Shown here: in pieces, positions 18,806 to 28,778 of the stretch
How positions within the stretch are numbered: position 1 is the first letter of the stretch
How the letters are laid out: each line of letters opens with the position of its first letter
Source of the DNA: Mycobacterium sp. E1214
GTDB taxonomy: Bacteria; Actinomycetota; Actinomycetes; Mycobacteriales; Mycobacteriaceae
Reading direction: 5' to 3'
DNA: 64,000 nt
Assembly: GCF_001666755.1 (NCBI RefSeq)
Contig: NZ_LZJC01000123.1
Location: forward strand, 111,453 to 175,452
Position numbers and translations under genes: made by a program
Notes under the pieces: generated by a model
Databases searched by the model: none
The model's input: only the letters and a program-made list of their open reading frames with translations
What the model was told of the DNA's origin: nothing

Positions 18806-21163
18806 ATGAACCGGAAAAATGTTATTCGCACCATCGCGGTGATCGCCGTCGTGGTGCTGCTCGGTTGGTCGTTCTTCTACTTCAGTGACGACACCCGCGG
18901 CTACAAGCCCGTCGACACCTCCGTCGCGATGTCCCAGATTCGGGGCGACAACGTCAAGAGCGCGCAAATCGACGATCGCGAGCAGCAGTTGCGGTTGACC
19001 TTGAAGAAGGCCAACGGTGACACCGACAATTCCGACAAGGTCATCACGAAATACCCCAGCGGGTACGCCGTCGACCTTTTCAACGCGCTGAACGACAAGA
19101 ACGCCAAGGTCAGCACCGTGGTGAACCAGGGCAGCATCCTGGGCGAGCTGCTGGTCTACGTGTTGCCGCTGCTGCTGCTGGTCGGGCTGTTCGTGATGTT
19201 CTCCCGCATGCAGGGCGGCGCCCGGATGGGCTTCGGCTTCGGCAAGTCGCGGGCCAAACAGCTCTCCAAGGACATGCCCAAGACCACGTTCGCCGACGTC
19301 GCCGGCGTCGACGAGGCGGTCGAGGAGCTCTACGAGATCAAGGATTTCCTGCAAAACCCCAGCCGCTACCAGGCGCTGGGCGCCAAGATCCCCAAGGGCG
19401 TGCTGCTCTACGGCCCGCCGGGCACCGGCAAGACGTTGCTGGCCCGCGCGGTCGCCGGCGAAGCGGGGGTGCCGTTCTTCACCATCTCGGGCTCGGACTT
19501 CGTCGAGATGTTCGTGGGTGTGGGCGCCTCGCGGGTGCGCGACCTGTTCGAGCAGGCCAAGCAGAACAGCCCCTGCATCATCTTCGTCGACGAGATCGAC
19601 GCCGTGGGGCGCCAGCGCGGCGCCGGCCTCGGCGGCGGGCACGACGAACGCGAGCAGACGCTGAACCAGTTGCTGGTCGAGATGGACGGCTTCGGCGACC
19701 GCGCCGGCGTCATCCTGATCGCCGCCACCAACCGCCCCGACATCCTCGACCCGGCCCTGCTGCGCCCCGGCCGCTTCGACCGGCAGATCCCGGTGACCAA
19801 CCCCGACCTCGCCGGCCGCCGCGCGGTCCTGCGCGTGCACTCCAAGGGCAAGCCCATCGCGCCGGACGCGGACCTCGACGGGCTGGCCAAGCGCACCGTC
19901 GGCATGACCGGCGCCGACCTGGCCAACGTCATCAACGAAGCGGCGCTGCTGACCGCCCGCGAGAACGGCACGGTGATCACCAGCGCGGCGCTCGAAGAAG
20001 CGGTGGACCGGGTAATCGGCGGCCCGCGGCGCAAGGGCCGCATCATCAGCGAGCAGGAAAAGAAGATCACCGCCTACCACGAGGGCGGCCACACGCTGGC
20101 GGCCTGGGCGATGCCCGACATCGACCCCGTCTACAAGGTGACGATCCTGGCTCGCGGCCGCACCGGCGGCCACGCCGTGGCGGTGCCCGAGGAGGACAAG
20201 GGCCTGCGGACCCGTTCCGAGATGGTCGCGCAGTTGGTGTTCGCGATGGGTGGACGCGCCGCCGAGGAACTCGTCTTCCGCGAGCCGACCACGGGGGCGG
20301 TCTCCGACATCGAGCAGGCGACCAAGACCGCGCGGGCGATGGTCACCGAATTCGGCATGAGCTCCAAGCTGGGGGCCGTCAAGTACGGCTCCGAGCACGG
20401 CGACCCATTCCTGGGTCGCACCATGGGCAACCAGGCCGACTATTCGCACGAGGTGGCCCGCGACATCGACGACGAGATCCGCAAGCTCATCGAGGCGGCG
20501 CACACCGAGGCCTGGGAGATCCTCACCGAACACCGCGACGTGCTCGACACGTTGGCCGGCGAGCTGCTCGAGAAGGAGACTCTGCACCGGCCCGAGCTGG
20601 AGCGGATCTTCGCCGACGTCGAAAAGCGGCCCAGGCTAACGATGTTCGACGACTTCGGCGGTCGCATCCCGTCGGACAAGCCGCCCATCAAGACGCCCGG
20701 CGAGCTGGCCATCGAGCGCGGCGAGCCATGGCCGCCGCCCGTGCCCGAACCCGCCTTCAAGGTGGCCATCGCTGCGGCCGCCGAAGCCGCACGGGCCGAT
20801 GCCGAGCGCAACGCCAACGGCGGCAACGGTTCTCACGGCACCCAGGGGGCGCCCAACGGACCCACGCAGCCCGACTACGGCGCTCCCGCGGGCTGGCACG
20901 CGCCCGGCTGGCCCCCGCAACACCAACAGCCGTGGTACCCGCCGGGCCAGCCGCCCCAGCAGCAGTATTGGCCGCAACCGGCGACCAACCACCCGGGCCA
21001 GCCCGGTTATCCGGGGCACCCCGGCCAGCAGGGCCAGCCCTATCCGTCGTACCCGCCGTATCCGCCCTATCCGCCGCCCGCGCAACCCAGCCCGCAGGGC
21101 GGCAATTCCCCCGAACGGCGGGACGACGACGTGAGCCGGTCCAATCCGCCGGCCCACGGCTGA
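18806..21163 (+). CDS. ftsH: Membrane-bound ATP-dependent zinc metalloprotease FtsH
   Basis: AAA+ protease of 785 residues that degrades misassembled membrane and regulatory proteins. TM1 is about 7-25 and TM2 about 113-133, flanking an external domain. Walker A GPPGTGKT is at 203-210, Walker [12 protein letters not shown] and the second region of homology follow, and the zinc site HEGGH is at 425-429. A Pro/Gln/Gly-rich tail of about 150 residues ends the protein, as in mycobacterial FtsH. ATG 18806 is used; a TTG directly before it is less likely. Only 18 bases separate it from folE, so it may lead the folate operon. Confidence 0.96.
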   Translation: MNRKNVIRTIAVIAVVVLLGWSFFYFSDDTRGYKPVDTSVAMSQIRGDNVKSAQIDDREQQLRLTLKKANGDTDNSDKVITKYPSGYAVDLFNALNDKNAKVSTVVNQGSILGELLVYVLPLLLLVGLFVMFSRMQGGARMGFGFGKSRAKQLSKDMPKTTFADVAGVDEAVEELYEIKDFLQNPSRYQALGAKIPKGVLLYGPPGTGKTLLARAVAGEAGVPFFTISGSDFVEMFVGVGASRVRDLFEQAKQNSPCIIFVDEIDAVGRQRGAGLGGGHDEREQTLNQLLVEMDGFGDRAGVILIAATNRPDILDPALLRPGRFDRQIPVTNPDLAGRRAVLRVHSKGKPIAPDADLDGLAKRTVGMTGADLANVINEAALLTARENGTVITSAALEEAVDRVIGGPRRKGRIISEQEKKITAYHEGGHTLAAWAMPDIDPVYKVTILARGRTGGHAVAVPEEDKGLRTRSEMVAQLVFAMGGRAAEELVFREPTTGAVSDIEQATKTARAMVTEFGMSSKLGAVKYGSEHGDPFLGRTMGNQADYSHEVARDIDDEIRKLIEAAHTEAWEILTEHRDVLDTLAGELLEKETLHRPELERIFADVEKRPRLTMFDDFGGRIPSDKPPIKTPGELAIERGEPWPPPVPEPAFKVAIAAAAEAARADAERNANGGNGSHGTQGAPNGPTQPDYGAPAGWHAPGWPPQHQQPWYPPGQPPQQQYWPQPATNHPGQPGYPGHPGQQGQPYPSYPPYPPYPPPAQPSPQGGNSPERRDDDVSRSNPPAHG

Positions 21164-21181
21164 GAACACGGAGGATCTTCG

Positions 21182-21784
21182 ATGGCGCTGCCGGACACGG
21201 TGACTCCCGACCTACGGGTGTTCGATCAAGCGCGTGCCGAAGCCGCGGTCAAGGAACTGCTGTACGCGATCGGTGAGGACCCCGACCGAAACGGGCTGCG
21301 GGACACCCCGGCCCGCGTGGCGCGCGCCTACCGCGAGATGTTCGCCGGGCTCTACACCGACCCCGACAGCGTGCTCAACACGATGTTCGACGAGGAACAC
21401 GACGAACTGGTGCTGGTCAAGGAAATCCCGATGTACTCCACCTGTGAGCACCACCTGGTGTCGTTCCACGGGGTGGCCCACGTCGGCTACATCCCCGGCA
21501 ACGACGGCAGGGTCACCGGCCTGTCCAAGATCGCGCGGCTGGTCGACCTCTACGCCAAGCGACCGCAGGTCCAGGAGCGGCTCACCAGCCAGATCGCCGA
21601 CGCCCTGATGGCCCGGCTCGACCCCCGCGGGGTGATCGTGGTGATCGAGGCCGAACACCTGTGCATGGCCATGCGCGGGGTCCGCAAACCCGGCGCCACC
21701 ACCACGACGTCGGCCGTGCGCGGCCAGTTCAAAACCAACGCCGCTTCCCGAGCCGAGGCGCTGGACCTCATCCTGCGTAAGTGA
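21182..21784 (+). CDS. folE: GTP cyclohydrolase I FolE
   Basis: First enzyme of tetrahydrofolate synthesis, forming dihydroneopterin triphosphate from GTP. It has 200 residues with the zinc-binding [13 protein letters not shown] and the later [16 protein letters not shown], giving the Cys-His-Cys ligands. GGAGG lies upstream of the ATG. The stop overlaps the folP1 start (GTGA), beginning a tightly coupled folE-folP1-folB-folK run. Confidence 0.96.
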   Translation: MALPDTVTPDLRVFDQARAEAAVKELLYAIGEDPDRNGLRDTPARVARAYREMFAGLYTDPDSVLNTMFDEEHDELVLVKEIPMYSTCEHHLVSFHGVAHVGYIPGNDGRVTGLSKIARLVDLYAKRPQVQERLTSQIADALMARLDPRGVIVVIEAEHLCMAMRGVRKPGATTTTSAVRGQFKTNAASRAEALDLILRK

Positions 21785-22620
21785 CATCGGCGCCTGTGCG
21801 GGTAATGGGAGTCCTGAACGTCACGGACGACTCCTTCTCCGACGGCGGCCAATACCTCGACGCCGACGTCGCCGTGGCCCGCGGCGTGGCCATGGTCGCC
21901 GAGGGGGCCGGAATCGTCGACGTCGGCGGCGAGTCGACCCGCCCCGGCGCGACCCGCATCGACTCCCGCGTCGAGACTGCGCGCGTCGTTCCCGTCGTCA
22001 AGGGCCTTGCCGGGGAGGGGATCACGGTCAGCATCGACACCATGCACGCCGACGTCGCACGCGCCGCCCTGGAAAGCGGGGCGCAACTGGTCAACGACGT
22101 CTCGGGCGGGCGGGCCGACCCCGCGATGGCGCCGCTGCTGGCCGAGGCCGGGGTGCCCTGGGTGCTGATGCACTGGCGTTCGGTGTCCGCCGAGCGCCCC
22201 CACGCCGCCCCGCACTACCGCGACGTGGTCGCCGAGGTGCGTGCCGAGTTGCTGGACAGCGCCGACGCCGCAGTGGCGGCCGGGGTGGACCCCGGCCAGC
22301 TGCTGATCGACCCTGGCCTCGGATTCGCCAAGACCGCGCAACACAATTGGGCGCTGCTGCACGCCTTGCCCCAGCTGGTCGACACCGGCCTGCCGGTGCT
22401 GCTGGGCGCCTCGCGCAAGCGCTTCCTGGGTGCGTTGCTGGCCGGGCCCGACGGCACGCCGCGACCACCCGACGGCCGGGAGACGGCGACGGCGGTGGTC
22501 TCGGCGCTGGCCGCCGTGCACGGCGCCTGGGGCGTCCGGGTGCACGACGTGCGGGCGACGGTGGACGCCGTGAAGGTGGTCGCGGCCTGGACCAACGGCG
22601 GTACGGAAGCCGATGGCTGA
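21781..22620 (+). CDS. folP1: Dihydropteroate synthase FolP1
   Basis: Condenses p-aminobenzoate with dihydropterin pyrophosphate and is the sulfonamide target. TIM barrel of 279 residues with [15 protein letters not shown], the pterin loop [19 protein letters not shown], and GASRKRFLG near the C-terminus. The GTG start overlaps folE by four bases and its stop overlaps folB by eight. This is the functional paralogue type (FolP1), shown by the full motif set and its folate-operon setting. Confidence 0.96.
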   Translation: MTSAPVRVMGVLNVTDDSFSDGGQYLDADVAVARGVAMVAEGAGIVDVGGESTRPGATRIDSRVETARVVPVVKGLAGEGITVSIDTMHADVARAALESGAQLVNDVSGGRADPAMAPLLAEAGVPWVLMHWRSVSAERPHAAPHYRDVVAEVRAELLDSADAAVAAGVDPGQLLIDPGLGFAKTAQHNWALLHALPQLVDTGLPVLLGASRKRFLGALLAGPDGTPRPPDGRETATAVVSALAAVHGAWGVRVHDVRATVDAVKVVAAWTNGGTEADG

Positions 22621-23014
22621 TCGCATCGAGCTGCGCGGGTTGACCGTCCGCGGCAACCACGGCGTGTTCGACCACGAGCGGGCCGGCGGTCAAGACTTCG
22701 TCGTCGACGTCACGGTGTGGATCGACCTGGCCGACGCCGCCGCCAGCGACCAGCTGGCCGACACCTACGACTACGGCGCGCTGGCCCAGCTCGCGGCCGG
22801 CGTGGTGGCCGGCCCGGCGCGAAACCTGATCGAGACGGTCGGTGGTGAGATCGCCGACAAGGTGATGGACGACGACCGCGTGCACGCCGTCGAGGTGGTG
22901 GTGCACAAGCCGGCGGCGCCCATCCCGGTGCAGTTCGCCGACGTGGCCGTCGTGGTGCGGCGCTCGCGGCGCGGCGGCCGCGGCTCGGTGATCCCGGCGG
23001 GCGGGACCGCATGA
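22613..23014 (+). CDS. folB: Dihydroneopterin aldolase FolB
   Basis: A 133-residue tunnelling-fold enzyme that cleaves dihydroneopterin to 6-hydroxymethyl-dihydropterin and glycolaldehyde. Typical sequence: [27 protein letters not shown], then DTYDYG, the [10 protein letters not shown] substrate-binding glutamate, and VHKPAAPIP with the active lysine. The start overlaps folP1 and the stop overlaps folK (ATGA). Confidence 0.95.
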   Translation: MADRIELRGLTVRGNHGVFDHERAGGQDFVVDVTVWIDLADAAASDQLADTYDYGALAQLAAGVVAGPARNLIETVGGEIADKVMDDDRVHAVEVVVHKPAAPIPVQFADVAVVVRRSRRGGRGSVIPAGGTA

Positions 23015-23538
23015 GCCGCGTCGTGTTGTCCATCGGCTCCAACCTGGGTGACCGGCTGGCGCGGCTGCAGTCGGTGGTCGACGGCCTGGGCGAGGCGGTG
23101 CTCGCGGTGTCGCCGGTCTACGAGACGGACCCCTGGGGCCGGGTGGAGCAGGCGCCGTTCCTCAACGCGGTCCTCATCGCCGAGGACGACTGCGACGGGC
23201 AGGAGTGGCTGCGCCGGGCGCAGGAATTCGAGCGGGCGGCCGGCCGGGTCCGTGGCGAACGGTGGGGCCCGCGCAGCCTGGACGTCGACCTGATCGCCTG
23301 CTACGACGACCGGGGCGAGGTGGTGACGCGCGAGCCCAACCTGACGCTGCCCCACCCGCTGGCGCACCTGCGCGCCTTCGTGCTGGTGCCGTGGCTGGCC
23401 ATCGACCCCGACGCCCGGCTGACCCTGGTCGACGGGACGCAGACCGTCGCGAGCCTGCTCGCCCAGCTGGAACCCGCGGACCGCGACGGGGTGCGGTTGT
23501 TCACCGCGACGCTGCAGCTGGCCCGGCCGGACGCCTGA
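23011..23538 (+). CDS. folK: 6-hydroxymethyl-7,8-dihydropterin pyrophosphokinase FolK
   Basis: Adds pyrophosphate to the pterin alcohol before FolP1. It has 175 residues with [10 protein letters not shown] at the N-terminus, the ETDPWG loop, [10 protein letters not shown], and the metal/ATP signature [12 protein letters not shown], followed by [15 protein letters not shown]. Coupled by overlaps to folB upstream and to the membrane gene downstream (TGATG). Confidence 0.95.
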   Translation: MSRVVLSIGSNLGDRLARLQSVVDGLGEAVLAVSPVYETDPWGRVEQAPFLNAVLIAEDDCDGQEWLRRAQEFERAAGRVRGERWGPRSLDVDLIACYDDRGEVVTREPNLTLPHPLAHLRAFVLVPWLAIDPDARLTLVDGTQTVASLLAQLEPADRDGVRLFTATLQLARPDA

Positions 23539-24014
23539 TGGGTCCCACTCGCAAGCGTGACCTGACGGCCGCGGTGGTGGCGGCCGCCGTGGTGGGCTTC
23601 CTGCTGGTCACCGGCCTGTACCGGTTCTTCCCGCCGATCACGGCGTGGACCGGGCTGTCGCTGCTCGCGGTGGCCGTCGCCGAGGCGCTGTGGGCGCGCT
23701 ACGTGCGGGCCAAGATCAACGACGGCGAGATCGGCGCCGGCCCGGGCTGGCTGCATCCGCTGGCGGTGGCCCGCACCCTCGTGGTGGCCAAGGCGTCGGC
23801 GTGGGTGGGTGCTCTGATGCTCGGCTGGTGGGTCGGCATCCTGGTATACGTCCTGCCCCGCCGATCCTGGCTGCGCGCCGCCGCCGAGGACACCTCCGGC
23901 GCGGCGGTGGCCGCCGTCAGCGCGCTGGCGTTGCTCGTCGCCGCGATGTGGCTGCAACATTGTTGTAAATCTCCCCAGGACCCGACCGAACACGGAGAGG
24001 GCGCCGAAGGCTAG
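23538..24014 (+). CDS. DUF3180 membrane protein (Rv3605c-like)
   Basis: A 158-residue protein with four hydrophobic segments, including FLLVTGLYRFF, LSLLAVAVAEALW, ASAWVGALMLGWWVGILVYVL and AVSALALLVAAMWL. It matches actinobacterial DUF3180, which follows folK in many genomes and corresponds to Rv3605c. The start shares a base with the folK stop. No catalytic motif is visible; a role connected with folate or membrane transport is only suggested by position. Confidence 0.85.
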   Translation: MGPTRKRDLTAAVVAAAVVGFLLVTGLYRFFPPITAWTGLSLLAVAVAEALWARYVRAKINDGEIGAGPGWLHPLAVARTLVVAKASAWVGALMLGWWVGILVYVLPRRSWLRAAAEDTSGAAVAAVSALALLVAAMWLQHCCKSPQDPTEHGEGAEG

Positions 24015-24090
24015 CCCGACCGGCCGCAACCGGATCAACCCCAGGTGAGAATCGCCGGAGAGCGCGACACGCGGAACGACGTCGCGCAGG

Positions 24091-24096
24091 TACAGT
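24091..24096 (+). promoter_or_regulatory. -10 hexamer of the DUF6779 gene, leaderless arrangement
   Basis: TACAGT is followed by six bases and the ATG at 24103. It matches TANNNT with transcription starting at the ATG. Confidence 0.5.
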
Positions 24097-24102
24097 CAGG
24101 CC

Positions 24103-25503
24103 ATGACCGTTCTGTCCCGCGGCGCCCGGGTGAGGCGCGGCGGCCGCAGGCCGGGGTGGGTGCTCTTGACCACGTTGCTGGTCCTCGCCATGGGGGCCAG
24201 TTCCGCGTTGGTGTTCACCAATCGGGTGGAACTGCTCAAGCTCGCTGTAATCCTGGCGCTGTGGGCCGCAGTCGCCGGCGCCTTCGTCTCCGTGCTGTAC
24301 CGCCGCCAGAGCGACGCCGACCAGTCGCGCGTGCGCGACCTGAAGCTGGTCTACGACCTGCAGCTGGACCGGGAGATCTCGGCCCGCCGCGAATACGAGC
24401 TCACCGTGGAGTCCCAGCTGCGCCGCGAGCTGGCGACCGAACTGCGCGCGCAGGCCGCCGACGACCTGGCGGAGCTGCGCGCGGAGCTGAGTTCCCTGCG
24501 GACCAGCCTGGAGATCCTGTTCGACACCGACCTGGGGCACCGGCCGGCGCTGGAGAACCCGGAGGCGGAGGCGCCGCCGGAGCGGGCGTACAGCGAGTGG
24601 GAGCGCGACGGCGAGGGCCCGCGCGACGCGCCCGTGGACTGGGTGTCCAGCGACCGGGTGACGCCGGCGCCGCGCGAGGCGCCCGGGCGCGCCGACGACA
24701 CGACGATCATCGACGTGCCCGAGGAGCCGCTGTTGCCGCCGCGCCCGCAGCCGGCGCCCCGCCGCGAGCGGGTTCGCTACCAGTACGAATCGCCGCGGGA
24801 GCCGAGCTACTCGCCGGTGCCGGAGGCCGGCTACGGGCCCCAGCCGGAGCCGCAGCCCGAGCCGCACTTTGCGCCTCCCCAGCCGCAGCCCGGCTACCCC
24901 CAGCCGGAGCCGCACACCGCCCAGCCGGGTCCCCAGCGGGACCCGCGGGCCGAGCAGCGCAACGCCGACTGGCAGCCCCCCGGGCAGTGGCCGCCGCGCG
25001 GCAGCTGGGCCGCCGACGACGCCCCGGCGCCCGAGTCGGCCGGCCCGCCGGCCGCGTCGCCGAACGGCCGGCGCTCCCGCCATTCCGGCGACGACGAGGC
25101 CTGGTCCGGCGCGCCCGTCGAGGCGCCGCAGCCCTACGCCGAATCCGGCCGTCGGGCCCGGTCCCGGCACTCCGCGGAGTACCGCGACTACGGCGTGCGC
25201 AACTTCGCCGGGGACAACGACGCGCCGACCCCCGCCAGCGTCGGGGTCACACCGCCGGCGGCCGCGACGCCGGCGCCCCCGCTCCCGCCGCCGCCGGCCG
25301 AACCCGTGGCCGAGCCGGCGCCCCCGCAGATGGCGCCGCCCCCGACTCCCGAGAACGCGCCTCGGCACGGCGGCCCGGAGTCGATGACGCCGGACGGCGC
25401 GGACGACGGCTCGCCGACGGGTGGGCAGTCCGTCGCCGACCTGCTGGCGCGGCTGCAGGTGCAACCCTCCGAGGGCGGCCGGCGGCGCCGTCGCGACGCC
25501 TGA
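24103..25503 (+). CDS. Membrane-anchored Pro/Arg-rich protein (DUF6779, Rv3604c-like)
   Basis: A 466-residue protein. Two hydrophobic helices near the N-terminus (about 18-37 and 45-66) are followed by a charged, probably coiled-coil stretch, RVRDLKLVYDLQLDREISARREYELTVESQLRRELATE and onward to about residue 150. A long disordered Pro/Glu/Arg-rich tail follows, ending VADLLARLQ...RRRRDA. It resembles Rv3604c. The layout (membrane anchor, coiled coil, disordered tail) suggests a scaffold, but no function is known. Confidence 0.8.
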   Translation: MTVLSRGARVRRGGRRPGWVLLTTLLVLAMGASSALVFTNRVELLKLAVILALWAAVAGAFVSVLYRRQSDADQSRVRDLKLVYDLQLDREISARREYELTVESQLRRELATELRAQAADDLAELRAELSSLRTSLEILFDTDLGHRPALENPEAEAPPERAYSEWERDGEGPRDAPVDWVSSDRVTPAPREAPGRADDTTIIDVPEEPLLPPRPQPAPRRERVRYQYESPREPSYSPVPEAGYGPQPEPQPEPHFAPPQPQPGYPQPEPHTAQPGPQRDPRAEQRNADWQPPGQWPPRGSWAADDAPAPESAGPPAASPNGRRSRHSGDDEAWSGAPVEAPQPYAESGRRARSRHSAEYRDYGVRNFAGDNDAPTPASVGVTPPAAATPAPPLPPPPAEPVAEPAPPQMAPPPTPENAPRHGGPESMTPDGADDGSPTGGQSVADLLARLQVQPSEGGRRRRRDA

Positions 25504-25550
25504 CCTGGGAGCTGGCTCACATCCTCATTGGGCTCCCGGGCGCGATCGAC

Positions 25551-25556
25551 TAGAGT
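25551..25556 (+). promoter_or_regulatory. -10 hexamer upstream of the pantothenate cluster
   Basis: TAGAGT fits TANNNT and would start a transcript near 25563, giving a leader of about 60 bases before the DUF2520 gene. No convincing -35 element. Confidence 0.4.
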
Positions 25557-25625
25557 TTGACTGACCGAACGGTACCCACCGAGTGGGACCGGAACGAACG
25601 AAAGAAATCTGTGAGGTCGTCTGCG

Positions 25626-26537
25626 ATGGTGCAGTTCGACGGTTTGCGCCCGGCCAGGCTCAAAGTGGGGGTCATCTCGGCCGGCCGGGTCGGGACCGCG
25701 CTCGGCGTCGCGCTGGAGCGCGCCGACCACGTCGTCGTGGCGTGCAGCGCGATCTCCCACGCGTCGCGCCAGCGCGCGCATCGCTGGCTGCCCGACACCC
25801 CGATCGCGGCGCCGCAGGAGGTGGCGGCCGGTGCCGAGTTGCTGCTGCTCGCGGTCCCCGACAGCGAGCTCGCCGGGCTGGTGTCCGGGCTCGCGGCGAC
25901 GTCGGCCGTGGGGCCCGGCACGATCGTCGCGCACACCTCCGGCGCCAACGGCGTCGGCATCCTCGGCCCGCTGACCGACCGCGGCTGCATCCCGCTGGCC
26001 ATTCACCCGGCGATGACGTTCACCGGCTCCGACGAGGACGTCAACAGGCTGCCCGACACCTGCTTCGGCATCACCGCCGCCGACGACGTCGGCTACGCGA
26101 TCGCCCAGTCGCTGGTCCTGGAGATGGGTGGGGAGCCGTTCTGCGTCCGCGAGGACGCCCGGGTGCTCTACCACGCCGCGCTGGCCCACGCCGGGAACCA
26201 CCTGGTCACCGTCGTCGCCGACGCGCTGGCGGCGCTGCGCTCGGCGCTGCGCGGCGAGGAGCTGCTCGGCCAGCAGGTCGTCGACGACCAACCCGGCGGC
26301 ATCGCCGAGCGCATCGTCGGGCCGCTGGCCCGCGCAGCGCTGGAGAACACCCTGCAACGCGGCCAGGCCGCGCTGACCGGCCCGGTGGCGCGCGGCGACG
26401 CGGCCGCCGTCGCGGGCCACCTGGCGGCGCTGACCGCCGCCGACCCCGCCCTGGCGGGCGCCTACCGGGCCAACGCCCTGCGCACCGCCCAGCGCGCGCA
26501 CGCGCCCGCCGCGGTCCTCGAGGTGCTGGCGGGATGA
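25626..26537 (+). CDS. Rossmann-fold DUF2520 protein, candidate ketopantoate reductase-like
   Basis: A 303-residue protein. An N-terminal NAD(P)-binding fold ([19 protein letters not shown], with G-x-x-G-x-A) is followed by an all-helical C-terminal half matching DUF2520 ([12 protein letters not shown], then [19 protein letters not shown]). ATG 25626 gives the same length as Rv3603c. It overlaps panC by four bases (ATGA). The architecture is that of 6-phosphogluconate/ketopantoate-type dehydrogenases, so it might supply the PanE step of this pathway; that is inference. Confidence 0.87.
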   Translation: MVQFDGLRPARLKVGVISAGRVGTALGVALERADHVVVACSAISHASRQRAHRWLPDTPIAAPQEVAAGAELLLLAVPDSELAGLVSGLAATSAVGPGTIVAHTSGANGVGILGPLTDRGCIPLAIHPAMTFTGSDEDVNRLPDTCFGITAADDVGYAIAQSLVLEMGGEPFCVREDARVLYHAALAHAGNHLVTVVADALAALRSALRGEELLGQQVVDDQPGGIAERIVGPLARAALENTLQRGQAALTGPVARGDAAAVAGHLAALTAADPALAGAYRANALRTAQRAHAPAAVLEVLAG

Positions 26538-27475
26538 CGGCGGGCCGCTCGCCGAGCTTCACCCCGGGCGAACTCAACGTGTATTCGGCGCCGCGCGACG
26601 TCGCGGACGTCAGCCGCGCGCTGCGCCACACCGGACGCCGGGTGACGTTGGTGCCCACCATGGGCGCGCTGCACGACGGGCACCTGGCCCTGGTGCGGGC
26701 GGCCAAGCGGGTGCCCGGCGCGGTGGTGGTGGTCTCGATCTTCGTCAATCCGCTGCAGTTCGGGGCGGGTGAGGACCTCGACGCCTACCCCCGCACGCTG
26801 GACGACGACCTGGCGCGGCTGCGCGGGGAGGCCGTCGACATCGTGTTCGCCCCGAGCGCGGCCGCGATGTACCCCGCCGGGCTGCGCACCACCGTGCAGC
26901 CCGGACCGCTGGCCGCCGATCTGGAGGGCGCCGCCCGGCCGACGCATTTCGCCGGCGTGCTCACCGTGGTCGCCAAGCTGCTCAACATCGTCCGCCCCGA
27001 CCGGGTCTTCTTCGGCGAGAAGGACTACCAGCAGTTGATCCTGATCCGCCAGCTGGTCGCCGACCTGAACCTCGACGTCGCGGTGGTGGGCGTGCCGACC
27101 GTCCGCGAACCCGACGGGCTCGCCATGTCGTCGCGCAACCGCTACCTCGACCCCGAGCAGCGCGAGGCGGCCGTCGCGGTGTCCGCGGCGCTGACCGCCG
27201 CGGCGCACGTCGCGCACACCGGCGCCGGCCCCGCGCTGGCCGCGGCGCGTCAGGTGCTCGCCGCCGTACCCTGGTTGTCCGTGGACTACATCGAGCTGCG
27301 GGACGCGGACCTGGGCCCGCTGCAGCCCGACCGCCCCGGGCGGCTGCTGGTCGCCGTCCGGCTGGGCGGCACCCGACTGTTGGACAACATTCCCATCGAG
27401 ATCGGAACACTCGCCGGCACCGCTGGGCCGGACGAATCCCGGGCGCAGCACGCCCAGTCACCTTGGAGGAACTGA
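26534..27475 (+). CDS. panC: Pantothenate synthetase PanC
   Basis: ATP-dependent ligation of pantoate and beta-alanine. It has 313 residues with [14 protein letters not shown] (HIGH-like nucleotide site), [29 protein letters not shown] and the MSSRNRYLD signature. Its start overlaps the DUF2520 stop and its stop shares a base with panD (TGATG), so the three are co-translated. Confidence 0.97.
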   Translation: MTAGRSPSFTPGELNVYSAPRDVADVSRALRHTGRRVTLVPTMGALHDGHLALVRAAKRVPGAVVVVSIFVNPLQFGAGEDLDAYPRTLDDDLARLRGEAVDIVFAPSAAAMYPAGLRTTVQPGPLAADLEGAARPTHFAGVLTVVAKLLNIVRPDRVFFGEKDYQQLILIRQLVADLNLDVAVVGVPTVREPDGLAMSSRNRYLDPEQREAAVAVSAALTAAAHVAHTGAGPALAAARQVLAAVPWLSVDYIELRDADLGPLQPDRPGRLLVAVRLGGTRLLDNIPIEIGTLAGTAGPDESRAQHAQSPWRN

Positions 27476-27906
27476 TGTTACGGACGATGCTCAAGTCGAA
27501 GATCCACCGCGCCACCGTCACGCAGGCCGACCTGCACTACGTCGGCTCGGTCACCATCGACGCCGACCTGATGGACGCCGCCGATCTGCTCGAGGGCGAA
27601 CAGGTGACCATCGTCGACATCGACAACGGCGCCCGGCTCGTCACCTATGCCATCACCGGTGAGCGCGGCAGCGGCGTGATCGGAATCAACGGCGCCGCGG
27701 CGCATCTGGTGCACCCGGGTGACCTGGTGATCCTCATCGCCTACGGCACCATGGAGGAGGCCGAGGCGCGGGCATACCGGCCGCGGATCGTGTTCGTCGA
27801 CGCCGACAACAAGCCGATCGACCTCGGCAGCGACCCCGCCTTCGTGCCCGACTTCGAAATCCCGGGCGCGGCAGAACTTCTCGACCCACGCATCGTTGCG
27901 CGGTAA
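27475..27906 (+). CDS. panD: Aspartate 1-decarboxylase PanD
   Basis: Pyruvoyl enzyme making beta-alanine for PanC. It has 143 residues. The proenzyme self-cleaves between G24 and S25 (HYVGSVTID) to create the pyruvoyl group. The C-terminal tail (about 115-143) is the mycobacterial extension in which pyrazinamide-related changes occur in M. tuberculosis; here it reads [19 protein letters not shown]. Coupled to panC upstream and two bases from coaX. Confidence 0.97.
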   Translation: MLRTMLKSKIHRATVTQADLHYVGSVTIDADLMDAADLLEGEQVTIVDIDNGARLVTYAITGERGSGVIGINGAAAHLVHPGDLVILIAYGTMEEAEARAYRPRIVFVDADNKPIDLGSDPAFVPDFEIPGAAELLDPRIVAR

Positions 27907-27908
27907 CC

Positions 27909-28730
27909 GTGCTCCTGGCGATCGACGTCCGCAACACCCACACCGTCGTCGGGCTGATCTCGGGCTCCAAGGAGCACGCGAAGGTGGTGCAGCAGTGGCG
28001 GATCCGCACCGAGCCCGAGATCACCGCGGACGAGCTGGCGTTGACCATCGACGGGCTGATCGGTGACGACTCCGAGCGGCTCACCGGCGCCGCCGCGCTG
28101 TCGACCGTTCCCTCGGTGCTGCACGAGGTCCGCATCATGCTCGACCAGTACTGGCCGTCGGTGCCGCACGTGCTGATCGAGCCCGGGGTGCGCACCGGCA
28201 TCCCGCTGCTGGTGGACAACCCCAAGGAGGTGGGCGCCGACCGGATCGTCAACTGCCTGGCCGCGTTCCACCGCTTCCAAAGCGCCGCCATCGTCATCGA
28301 TTTCGGCTCCTCGATCTGCGTCGACGTGGTGTCGGCGAAGGGCGAGTTCCTCGGCGGGGCGATTGCGCCCGGCCTGCAGGTCTCCTCGGACGCCGCCGCC
28401 GCCCGCTCCGCCGCGCTGCGCCGGGTGGAGCTGACCCGGCCGCGCTCGGTGGTCGGCAAGAACACCGTCGAATGCATGCAGGCCGGCGCCGTGTTCGGCT
28501 TCGCCGGCCTGGTCGACGGGCTGGTCGGCCGGATCCGCGAGGACGTCGACGGCTTCACCAGCGACCTCGGCGACGACGTCGTCGTCGTGTCCACCGGCCA
28601 CGCCGCACCGTTGCTGCTGCCCGAGCTGCGCACCCAGAGCCACTACGACCGGCACCTCACGCTGCACGGCCTGCGCCTGGTTTTCGAACGCAACCGCGAC
28701 GCGCAGCGGCGGCTCAAGACCGCGCGCTGA
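27909..28730 (+). CDS. coaX: Type III pantothenate kinase CoaX
   Basis: A 273-residue ASKHA-fold kinase for the first step of coenzyme A synthesis, directly after the genes that make pantothenate. N-terminal phosphate motif [16 protein letters not shown], then [19 protein letters not shown] and GGAIAPGLQ. The family's phosphate-1 motif usually reads DxGNT; here it is DVRNT, as in mycobacterial CoaX. Mycobacteria also have CoaA elsewhere, and activity of mycobacterial CoaX has been questioned. Confidence 0.94.
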   Translation: MLLAIDVRNTHTVVGLISGSKEHAKVVQQWRIRTEPEITADELALTIDGLIGDDSERLTGAAALSTVPSVLHEVRIMLDQYWPSVPHVLIEPGVRTGIPLLVDNPKEVGADRIVNCLAAFHRFQSAAIVIDFGSSICVDVVSAKGEFLGGAIAPGLQVSSDAAAARSAALRRVELTRPRSVVGKNTVECMQAGAVFGFAGLVDGLVGRIREDVDGFTSDLGDDVVVVSTGHAAPLLLPELRTQSHYDRHLTLHGLRLVFERNRDAQRRLKTAR

Positions 28731-28764
28731 CGCGGCGCCGGCGCGAGCGCCACGCCGGGTCATT

Positions 28765-28770
28765 TAAGCT
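28765..28770 (+). promoter_or_regulatory. -10 hexamer of lysS, leaderless arrangement
   Basis: TAAGCT is followed by eight bases and the GTG start at 28779. The 18 bases taagctggcacgtcgtga from 28765 are identical to those at the cysS start (45531). Confidence 0.55.
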
Positions 28771-28778
28771 GGCACGTC

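Noticed and set aside
18752..20587. 611-codon minus-strand frame opposite ftsH
   Set aside because: Shadow of the ftsH coding sequence with no recognisable domain.
28731..28778. Short Rv3599c-like peptide gene between coaX and lysS
   Set aside because: Only 48 bases separate the genes and the space holds the lysS promoter hexamer.
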